In this document: piece after piece, positions 5,926-12,095 of the stretch
Layout: each line of letters starts with the position of its first letter
How positions within the stretch are numbered: the first letter of the stretch is position 1
Assembly: GCA_964610175.1 (NCBI GenBank)
Contig: CAZSVE010000091.1
Coordinates: 1 to 12,095, forward strand
Direction: 5' to 3'
Length of the DNA: 12,095 nt
Source of the DNA: CAZSVE01 sp964610175
Lineage (GTDB): Bacteria; Pseudomonadota; Gammaproteobacteria; HK1
Notes under the pieces: model-generated
Seen by the model: only the letters and a program-made list of their open reading frames with translations
Databases searched by the model: none
Told to the model about the DNA's origin: nothing
Made by a program: the position numbers and the translations under genes

Positions 5926-5957
5926 CCCGCTCGGCTTCGCAAATGAGTCGGGTTTTA
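5926..5957 (+). terminator. attenuator-like hairpin upstream of the LRAT gene
   Basis: CCCGCTC (5926-5932) pairs with GAG-T-CGGG (5945-5952) with one bulged base, and TTTTAC follows. It lies between a possible -10 (TACAAT, 5893-5898) and the LRAT start, so it could act as a leader attenuator. The -35 is not recognisable. Confidence 0.3.
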
Positions 5958-6033
5958 CTACAAAATACCAATTTTCCTTCGACTGATGCCGGGCCATGTC
6001 GGTTCGAGCACGAGCTTTGCCAGGGGGGATTTT

Positions 6034-6750
6034 ATGCCAAAAGGGGATCACCTGACCGTCTCTCGGGGAACATATTCGCATCATGCCCTCGACCTTGGCG
6101 ATGGGCGGGTCATGCAATATGGGAGCAGACCCGGAGAGAAAAGTGCCCGCGTCGAGGTTGTCGATAAGGAGACATTCTCGCAAGGCAGCGTCGCGAGGGT
6201 CGTGGGCAAAACGACCCCCTATTCCCCGGATGAGATCGTGGCGCGGGCCTGGAGCCGGGTCGGTGAACAGAATTATTCCCTGATTTGGGATAACTGCGAG
6301 CATTTCGTGAATTGGTGCCGTATCGGAAAGGGCGAAAGCCGACAGGTAGATCGCGTATCCGAGGGGATCGCCTCATCGCTAACGAAACTGGCAGCGAATT
6401 ATTTCATCAAAACCGCTTTCAGAAGTAGCGCCAAGGTGACAGTGAAAACCATGACCCGTGGGGTAACGCCCTGGCTCCTCGTGGCCGATGGGGTGCAATT
6501 TGCCACCGAGCTTGCAACGGCGCACATGGGCGCCGGAGAGAAGGACGCGGAAACCGCGGGGCAGATTGTCGGCGCGGGGACATCGGTGGGTATCGGCGCT
6601 GCGGTGGCGGGTCCAATCGGCGCCATGGTGGGCGTCGGCCTGTGGGCGGCGGGGGAGACCGTGGGCAAAGAGGTAAGTTGCCGTGTTTTGGAAGGACTGG
6701 GGAAAAACCGATCGCGGCCTGCCCACATGACTCCTCGAGATAAAGAATGA
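6034..6750 (+). CDS. LRAT-domain protein with C-terminal glycine zipper
   Basis: The 238-residue protein has an N-terminal LRAT-like domain (NlpC/P60 superfamily, permuted papain-like fold). It opens GDHLTVSRGTYSHHALDLGDGRVMQYG (His16/17) and has the nucleophile motif WDNCEHFVNWCR with Cys88. Family members use the Cys and His for thioester-type acyl transfer or hydrolysis of lipids or peptides. The tail, residues 175-212, is a Gly/Ala-rich hydrophobic run (GAGTSVGIGAAVAGPIGAMV) of glycine-zipper type, likely to insert in a membrane. No signal peptide is seen. ATG 6034 is preferred because it has AGGGGGG at 6022-6028 and places GDHL at the usual start of the domain; ATG 5986 in the same frame is possible. 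A terminator-like hairpin follows. Substrate is unknown; bacterial examples may be effectors, toxins or lipid-modifying enzymes. Confidence 0.75.
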   Translation: MPKGDHLTVSRGTYSHHALDLGDGRVMQYGSRPGEKSARVEVVDKETFSQGSVARVVGKTTPYSPDEIVARAWSRVGEQNYSLIWDNCEHFVNWCRIGKGESRQVDRVSEGIASSLTKLAANYFIKTAFRSSAKVTVKTMTRGVTPWLLVADGVQFATELATAHMGAGEKDAETAGQIVGAGTSVGIGAAVAGPIGAMVGVGLWAAGETVGKEVSCRVLEGLGKNRSRPAHMTPRDKE

Positions 6751-6816
6751 ACCGCGCTCCATTGGGGCCGTGTTCCAGATGCCTGGATTCGTTCATGCCT
6801 GTGGATTTGTTCGCAT

Positions 6817-6847
6817 CGAGGCGTGGGAGCGGCCTCGGGTTTCTTTC
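6817..6847 (+). terminator. terminator-like hairpin between the LRAT gene and serS
   Basis: CGAGGC (6817-6822) pairs with GCCTCG (6832-6837) around a nine-base loop, followed by GGTTTCTTTC. It lies 67 bases after the LRAT stop and 33 bases before the serS ATG, so it may either end the LRAT transcript or attenuate serS. Confidence 0.45.
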
Positions 6848-6879
6848 AACCACCATCCTAAAAAACCGTGTATCGAAAA

Positions 6880-8160
6880 ATGCTTGATCCGAATCGAATC
6901 CGTAACCAACTCGATGAAACCGCGGAACTGCTATCCAAGCGGGGATTTGCCCTCGATGTCGCTACGCTGCGCCGACTGGAGAACGAGCGCAAACAGATCC
7001 AGGTTCGTACCCAGGAATTGCAAAACGAGAGAAACACCCGTTCCAGGAATATCGGTAAGGCCAAGAGCGCCGGCGAGGACATTGCGCCCCTGTTGGCCGA
7101 GGTGGGTCGACTGGGGAGTGATCTCGATGAGGCCGAGGAGCGACTCGGCGCGTGTCAGTGGAAATTGGAGGAGATACTACTGGGTATCCCCAATATCCCG
7201 CACCCTTCCGTGCCGCCGGGAAAAGGCGAACAGGACAATCCAGAGATCCGACGCTGGGGCGATGCGCCGGTCTTCGACTTCGAGCCCAGGGACCATGTCG
7301 ATCTCGGCACCGGGCTCCGATCCATGGATTTCGAATTGGCCGCCAAGATCGCATCGGCCCGTTTCGTCACCCTATCGGGCCCCCTGGCGCGCCTGCACCG
7401 TGCGCTGACCCAATTCATGCTGGATCTGCACAGCCGCGAACACGGCTACACCGAGGTCTATGTCCCTTACCTCGTCAACGCCGACAGCCTGCGGGGAACC
7501 GGGCAACTTCCGAAATTCAAGGAAGACCTGTTCCATATTCCCTCGGAAGACTTTTATCTCATCCCCACCGCCGAGGTGCCGGTCACCAACATCGCCCGCG
7601 ACCGTCTGTTCGAGGCCGATGAGATTCCCCAAAAGTTCGTCTGCCATACCCCGTGCTTCCGCAGCGAGGCCGGTTCCTACGGAAAAGACACGCGCGGCAT
7701 GATCCGTCAGCATCAATTCGAAAAGGTCGAGCTGGTGCATTTCACCCGCCCCGAGGACTCCTACGACGCCCTGGAGGAACTGACCGGCCACGCCGAGGCC
7801 GTGCTGCAGCGCCTGGGACTCCCCTATCGCGTGGTTACCCTGTGCACGGCCGATATGGGATTCTCCGCCGCCAAGACCTACGACATCGAGGTCTGGCTCC
7901 CCGGCCAGAATCGCTACCGGGAGATCTCATCGGTCAGCAACTTCGAGGATTTCCAGGCCAGGCGCATGAAGGCGCGCTGGCGCAGCCCCGAGACCGGCAA
8001 ACCCCAGTTGTTACACACCTTGAACGGATCCGGTCTCGCGGTGGGACGCACCCTGGTGGCGGTGTTGGAAAACCATCAGGATGAAAAGGGGAATATTCGC
8101 GTGCCGGAGGCGTTGAGGTCGTATGTAGGGGGGGCCTCCTTATTGACCGCCAGGAGCTAA
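6880..8160 (+). CDS. serS: seryl-tRNA synthetase
   Basis: SerS charges tRNA-Ser (and tRNA-Sec) with serine in the cytosol. The 426-residue protein begins MLDPNRIRNQLDETAELL, the typical start of the N-terminal coiled-coil arm that grips the long variable arm of tRNA-Ser. The class II core follows: the TAE loop at residues 230-232 (IPTAEVPVTN), motif 2 beginning at residue 260 (FRSEAGSYGKDTRGMIRQHQ), and motif 3 at residue 382 (NGSGLAVGRTLVAVLEN). Length matches E. coli SerS. A GTG at 6868 in the same frame adds four residues, but ATG 6880 matches the family. No strong Shine-Dalgarno sequence is visible. Assignment is firm. Confidence 0.97.
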   Translation: MLDPNRIRNQLDETAELLSKRGFALDVATLRRLENERKQIQVRTQELQNERNTRSRNIGKAKSAGEDIAPLLAEVGRLGSDLDEAEERLGACQWKLEEILLGIPNIPHPSVPPGKGEQDNPEIRRWGDAPVFDFEPRDHVDLGTGLRSMDFELAAKIASARFVTLSGPLARLHRALTQFMLDLHSREHGYTEVYVPYLVNADSLRGTGQLPKFKEDLFHIPSEDFYLIPTAEVPVTNIARDRLFEADEIPQKFVCHTPCFRSEAGSYGKDTRGMIRQHQFEKVELVHFTRPEDSYDALEELTGHAEAVLQRLGLPYRVVTLCTADMGFSAAKTYDIEVWLPGQNRYREISSVSNFEDFQARRMKARWRSPETGKPQLLHTLNGSGLAVGRTLVAVLENHQDEKGNIRVPEALRSYVGGASLLTARS

Positions 8161-8221
8161 CGGAAAGGTGGCGAAAAGTACAATTTTTCACCCAGCACCC
8201 AGTGTGCGATATCATGTGTCG

Positions 8222-8602
8222 CTATCCCTGGTCCGGCCCATCCCAGGGTCGAGGTTCGGGCGGGTAATCGAAGTCGGAGCTGCTGAAAGTCATGGTGGGC
8301 AATGAAGTTGTGTCGTGATATGAAGGCACTGTGTGCAAACGAATCGGGAGTCGACGCTTTCTTCCACCTGGGCTGAAATCGAAGAAAAGCAATGGATATT
8401 CGTTATTTTCCAGAGCGGCAAACCTGTGGCGAATTTGATTCTTTATCGCCGGAAAAGCCGTCGAATTCCCCATCGGAACATGAACACTATCGGCATCGAC
8501 TACGATCCGACGTAAAGCTTGCGTCAGGATGAATGGCCCGAGGAAGAGGAAAAGTGATACTGCCAGATGCCTCCTGTTGCGGCTGACAAGCTGCGGCGAC
8601 AA
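8222..8602 (-). CDS. hypothetical small membrane or exported protein
   Basis: This 126-codon ORF is convergent with serS, 61 bases away. Near the N-terminus RRHLAVSLFLFLGPFILTQAL (about residues 11-30) looks like a signal peptide or membrane anchor preceded by basic residues. The mature part is mixed and ends in a Pro/Asp/Trp-rich tail (FDYPPEPRPWDGPDQG). Codon third positions are moderately GC-rich, as in its neighbours. The start is uncertain: the only start codon before the hydrophobic segment is TTG 8602, with a TAG just upstream. An AGGAGG at codons 10-11 is followed at once by CTG, too close to serve as a normal site. A plus-strand ORF (8333-8515) overlaps it but has no ribosome binding site. 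I do not recognise the family. Confidence 0.45.
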   Translation of the reverse strand: MSPQLVSRNRRHLAVSLFLFLGPFILTQALRRIVVDADSVHVPMGNSTAFPAIKNQIRHRFAALENNEYPLLFFDFSPGGRKRRLPIRLHTVPSYHDTTSLPTMTFSSSDFDYPPEPRPWDGPDQG

Positions 8603-8782
8603 AGTCGAGTGACCCTACCTCGGGACAGATAGTCGCTTCGCAAGCGCTACAAACAAACATGTTGGAACAACGGAGTTTCCAGACTCCGCAGAAGCGGGGC
8701 CATATCCGAGCGCATAGCGTTCGGATTATGCTCTCGGCTAAAAGCATCAACCTGGAATCCAATAAATAAGAGATCCTTGGAA
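8603..8782. promoter_or_regulatory. divergent intergenic region with hairpins
   Basis: This space separates the minus-strand small ORF from the large plus-strand gene. It carries CGCTT/AAGCG (about 8636-8648), the inverted second copy of the dispersed element (8651-8726), and CGGAGT/ACTCCG (8671-8676 with 8683-8688). No clear -35/-10 pair could be assigned. The large gene has only a weak purine-rich site (AAGAG, near 8768-8772). Confidence 0.4.
8651..8726 (-). repeat. dispersed noncoding element, copy 2 (inverted)
   Basis: Read on the minus strand, a ten-pair stem ATCCGAACGC/GCGCTCGGAT (one G-T pair, 8726-8717 with 8713-8704) comes first. The core at 8678-8651 follows: AAACTC, C, GTTGTT, CCAACATGTTTGTTT. 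The core matches 2236-2264 except for one substitution and one missing base, and TGCGCTCGGA is shared in the hairpin. Confidence 0.65.
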
Positions 8783-11700
8783 ATGTCACAAAAATCCTTC
8801 CTGACATGGCTATCGGAAATCGACGTCCCTTGGGGTTGGCAAACCGTGTTGGATACACTGGCCTTTGGTGAAGGGGTCCCATTGCGGTTGATCGATCTCG
8901 GTTGCCTGAGAGATTTTCATAGTTGCCTGCGTTCCATATGTGAAGATGAGGACGTGCAGGCCCTCATCGATGTGAAGTTTCTTGGCTACGACTCGTTATA
9001 TCAGGCGTTCGACAAGTATTTCGGCTCCGAGAGGACTTTCAAGAAAAAAATCAGGACATGGATCTGGCTTGCAGAGAAATTGCGCGAAGGGATAGGGAAA
9101 GGGAGTCTGCCGGATGTTCGTGATAAACGGATCTTTTCCGAAAAAGTACTCCAACTATTCGATGAGGCATTCCCGTTTTTCAGCAAACAGTTCTTCAAGA
9201 CCTTCACCGCCAACGCCATCCCCCTGGATTTTCTGAGCAAGCTTGTGATGTCATATTGGCGTTGGTACAAGCTGTTGTGGTTGTATCACGAATTTATGAT
9301 GAAAGGAGTCCTTGAACAAGGGGAACAGGACGCGTGGCAGGTCTGCGAGCCCGCTTTCGAGGTCCCGGGGCTCTATTTTACCTGGCGCAGGTTGCCGACT
9401 AACCCGAATCTGTTGCTGCTTGTCGGGCCGGTATTCGGTCTGAGCACTGCCCATGGAGGCGGCTGGCGGGGTGCCATGGAGGATGCTGCCACTTTCCTGA
9501 CGAAGTTTCAGCGCGGAGTCGAGGGGCCCGATGGTACCTTGATACAAAAAGAACGCTTCCTGCGCGCCGCCCATGCCGAGGCGGTGATTCCGCGGGCCAA
9601 TCTCGAACGATCCGCCGACCGGATTGTCGACGCATTGGAGCTGTTCAGGGCCTCGAAGTTACCGGAGCAATCGACCGGACCACGCGCCCACGAACTCCGG
9701 CTAACGACTTTGTTGGCCTTGTTTCTAAGGCAGAATGAAAAATATCTGTTTTTTGCCATTCGACGATACATGATAGAGAAGGACCATATCACTGTCTCGC
9801 TGCGCTGGGGGACCGGTCTGCCGAAGGAGGCGCCAAAGACCACCCTATTTGCGCGCATCACGGAAAGCGCGGTGGAATTGGGCATCGAGGAAGGAAGCAA
9901 CGCATCCGATACATCATCCGACGATGATAGAGGCGATTCCCGCCTATTCCTGATCGAATCAAGCGTGGGGGAGGCCGCCTCCCGGGAATTGCTGCAAGAA
10001 CTCGATCCTCGCTTCAGCCACCTGCTCACCGATTTCCATCGCCATGTAACGCTGTTCAACAGCGAACGGGTATCGATCCTCTCTGACTGGTTCCAGAACC
10101 ACTGGGACCGGCTGATTTCGGATGATTCCGCTCCCTTTTATTCTCACAACAATCTGGCCCATCGCATCTGTGCGCGGATTGCGGAATTGGTGCGGGCCGA
10201 CATCACGACGCTCTATGAATACGATACGGTGCGGGAACGACACGGCAGCCTGAACGCCATTGGCATGTACTTCAGCAACCCCTTTCATCTCGAGTATGCG
10301 GAAAAACTGAAATCGGGAATGCAGTCCATTTCGGGCACCTCCGATCGCCATCGTTCCGTGTGTTATCGGGCGATAGATCATTCCGAGAAAAAGATTATCT
10401 TCGACTATAACGAGGAAACAGACCAGTCTGTGCCGCCCGATGAGCCTATCTATATGCCCCAGGGACAGAACATACCTCTTTTTCGCAGCACCATTGCTAC
10501 CCCGATCACATTCAATGGACGTATCCTCGCCCTGCTGGAGGTGAACGCCCGGGAACCCTGGATATTCCATAAAAATCAACTATTCTCTCTGCAGCAGGTC
10601 GCCAGCGCGCTTTCCCCTTTCCTGTATCACCACCGTTATGTACAGACCTTGCAGGGCATCCAGGAAGCCATCTTGCGTTTCCATGACAGGAAGACCGAGC
10701 AAAACCAGTTATATCATGATATCTGCAAACTGCTCACCGGATTGTTCGCCTGTCACGGCGCGGCGATCTGGGTGCGGGATACGGGGGACACGAACCGCTT
10801 TATCAGAAAGGGGTTCCATAATGTAAAGCGCCGATACGCTAGTTTCGACTTCGTTAAAAAAGACAGCTCCTTCACCGGATGGTGTATCGGGGAATTTGGC
10901 AATGATAAGAGTAGGCAACATTTCGATATGGACTGCGAAGATATGAGCCGAGATATCAAGGGACGCCAAGAACTGGTGGACTCGGGCATAAAAACCTTGG
11001 CGGTCGTATTGATCCCCGATGAGAGAAATGAGGTTACGGCAACCATCTCATTGTACGGCAAGGGCGGTTATCGGCCCTATGACGCTGCCTGGGATGGCGT
11101 CATGCGCTTCATCGGTGGTTATGTCGCTTTGGTAGTGGAGGCCGTGAACGCCTTCGTCTCGGCCCAGCGGCGCCATGAAGCGTTTCACGTGCATGAGCTG
11201 TATCACGATGCGGCTTTGATTGCCGAAAAGGGAAAAAAACTGGCCTACAGCATGCAGGGATTACGGCACGGCGTGAAAAACTTTTTGGATGTATTGGATA
11301 ATCCCCGGTTCCGGGAGGAACTGCGCAGCCCGCTACTTGACACGATTGGGGGTGGCGGTCTCGATGCGCTCAAGGATCTGCCGCGCCAGTTCGATAGCAA
11401 TCTGTTTCTCGTCGACAAGGACCTGGAATACTACTCATCGACCCTGTTGACGCGAACACAGACACTGTTTGGAAAAGAGCCGCGCAATCTGTCGCCAAAA
11501 GCAAAAAATTTCCTGCAAGCCACGGGGGATAGCCAACTGGCGAGATCCATCGACTGGAATGAAGAAAAGGAATGGGTTTCTCTGAAGAGCATCTATCTGA
11601 GTATCAAAGAGGGAAATCACAAGGTTCGAGAGAAGGGTTTATACGCCGATTTTGACGAAGGAGACTTTCGTGAACTGAAAATATTCTCACGAAAAACAAT

Positions 11701-12091
11701 CATCACAACGGTCATCCGAAACCTGTTTGACAACGCAGTCAAATATTCCTTGCGGAACGAAAGTATCACTATCTCTCAGAAGCGGACCGGCGGAAATCAG
11801 ATCGCTCTCTTCATTCGGAACAAAGGCCGCGGTTTCGACAGGTCCGGAGAGGTATTCTATGTTCTTGGGCCTAACCATAGAGGTATTCATGCAAAGAATG
11901 TAGAGTTGGAAGACGAAGGTGGCTTGGGGATGGGGCTCTATATTGTCGATCTACTGTGCCGCCACCTGCTCGGTGTGGATTTCCGCTTTCGGGAACAACC
12001 CGAAGGTAATGGAATCTCCATATTTCGCGCGGAATTGCTATTTGGCTATTCATCAAATCGTGTGGGTAATGTGATTTTAATAACCAAGTAA
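8783..12091 (+). CDS. large cytosolic sensor-kinase-like protein: novel N-terminus, two GAF-like domains, HATPase_c
   Basis: The protein has 1102 residues from ATG 8783; an in-frame TTG at 8777 is a less likely start. No membrane segment is evident. Residues 1-450 match no domain I recognise; they are Trp/Phe-rich helical sequence with an acidic Ser/Asp linker (SNASDTSSDDDRGDS). Residues about 452-615 and 630-795 each look like a GAF domain (helical starts HNNLAHRICARIAELV and LYHDICKLLTGLFA). Around H829 the sequence LRHGVKNFL resembles an H-box (H-x-x-K-N type). The HATPase_c domain has N-box VIRNLFDNAVKYS (from residue 977), G1 NKGRGFD (N1013-D1019; Asn replaces the usual Asp) and G2 GLGMGL (1047-1052). 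It therefore probably binds ATP and may phosphorylate a partner. There is no receiver or output domain in the protein or the window. A partner may lie beyond 12091. Confidence 0.8.
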   Translation: MSQKSFLTWLSEIDVPWGWQTVLDTLAFGEGVPLRLIDLGCLRDFHSCLRSICEDEDVQALIDVKFLGYDSLYQAFDKYFGSERTFKKKIRTWIWLAEKLREGIGKGSLPDVRDKRIFSEKVLQLFDEAFPFFSKQFFKTFTANAIPLDFLSKLVMSYWRWYKLLWLYHEFMMKGVLEQGEQDAWQVCEPAFEVPGLYFTWRRLPTNPNLLLLVGPVFGLSTAHGGGWRGAMEDAATFLTKFQRGVEGPDGTLIQKERFLRAAHAEAVIPRANLERSADRIVDALELFRASKLPEQSTGPRAHELRLTTLLALFLRQNEKYLFFAIRRYMIEKDHITVSLRWGTGLPKEAPKTTLFARITESAVELGIEEGSNASDTSSDDDRGDSRLFLIESSVGEAASRELLQELDPRFSHLLTDFHRHVTLFNSERVSILSDWFQNHWDRLISDDSAPFYSHNNLAHRICARIAELVRADITTLYEYDTVRERHGSLNAIGMYFSNPFHLEYAEKLKSGMQSISGTSDRHRSVCYRAIDHSEKKIIFDYNEETDQSVPPDEPIYMPQGQNIPLFRSTIATPITFNGRILALLEVNAREPWIFHKNQLFSLQQVASALSPFLYHHRYVQTLQGIQEAILRFHDRKTEQNQLYHDICKLLTGLFACHGAAIWVRDTGDTNRFIRKGFHNVKRRYASFDFVKKDSSFTGWCIGEFGNDKSRQHFDMDCEDMSRDIKGRQELVDSGIKTLAVVLIPDERNEVTATISLYGKGGYRPYDAAWDGVMRFIGGYVALVVEAVNAFVSAQRRHEAFHVHELYHDAALIAEKGKKLAYSMQGLRHGVKNFLDVLDNPRFREELRSPLLDTIGGGGLDALKDLPRQFDSNLFLVDKDLEYYSSTLLTRTQTLFGKEPRNLSPKAKNFLQATGDSQLARSIDWNEEKEWVSLKSIYLSIKEGNHKVREKGLYADFDEGDFRELKIFSRKTIITTVIRNLFDNAVKYSLRNESITISQKRTGGNQIALFIRNKGRGFDRSGEVFYVLGPNHRGIHAKNVELEDEGGLGMGLYIVDLLCRHLLGVDFRFREQPEGNGISIFRAELLFGYSSNRVGNVILITK

Positions 12092-12095
12092 ACTC

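Noticed and set aside
8333..8515. Plus-strand 60-codon ORF upstream of the large gene
   Set aside because: It has no ribosome binding site and is overlapped by the longer minus-strand ORF with a hydrophobic leader; neither is certain, but this one is weaker.
9508..10579. Two minus-strand ORFs of about 180-206 codons inside the large sensor gene
   Set aside because: The plus-strand frame is open for over 1100 codons with ordered GAF and HATPase motifs; the minus frames are shadows.
1..12095. CRISPR array, tRNA or rRNA genes, prophage or insertion sequence transposase
   Set aside because: No regularly spaced direct repeats, cloverleaf sequence, rRNA-like sequence or transposase motifs were seen by eye on either strand.

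Overview
The window looks like chromosome of a free-living or symbiotic gammaproteobacterium. SerS and MnmA both read closely like the gammaproteobacterial enzymes. A small secreted Gly/Tyr/Trp protein resembles the envelope proteins of intracellular sulfur globules, so I infer a sulfur oxidizer of the Chromatiales type. That inference rests mainly on one low-complexity protein. Base composition is moderately GC-rich, and intergenic spaces are long and full of hairpins and dispersed repeats.

Layout. Positions 6-678 hold a DsbA-like thiol oxidoreductase whose N-terminal part is split off by a frameshift in a C7 tract. A 65-codon Cys-rich ORF (675-872) overlaps its stop codon. On the minus strand, 947-1888 is an Rpn-family (PD-(D/E)XK plus DUF4351) protein carrying in-frame 12-bp repeats. 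About 830 bp without a convincing gene follow; they contain a hairpin-rich element that recurs in inverted orientation near 8650. Two secreted-protein genes come next on the plus strand: a Spy/CpxP-like protein with a long Gly/Tyr/Met-rich N-terminal half (2720-3562), and the sulfur-globule-like protein (3695-4048), which ends at a good T8 terminator near 4200. On the minus strand lie a doubtful 83-codon ORF (4169-4420) and mnmA (4521-5660), whose leader can fold in two mutually exclusive ways.

On the plus strand, 6034-6750 encodes an LRAT-domain protein with a glycine-zipper tail, followed by a terminator-like hairpin and serS (6880-8160). A small putative exported protein sits on the minus strand at 8222-8602. 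The last 3.3 kb (8783-12091) encode one 1102-residue soluble sensor-kinase-like protein with an unrecognised N-terminal 450 residues, two GAF-like domains, an H-box-like helix and a HATPase_c domain.

How the parts may work together. serS and mnmA are housekeeping translation genes (tRNA charging and U34 thiolation). The Spy-like and globule-like genes are probably a functional pair in the periplasm or globule envelope. The Rpn gene matches the gene-within-a-gene toxin/antitoxin anti-phage type described for E. coli Rpn proteins. The LRAT protein and the large GAF/HATPase protein are accessory genes of unknown role. The most promising leads are the Rpn repeat array, the large orphan sensor protein, the dispersed noncoding element, and the DsbA/Cys-rich pair.
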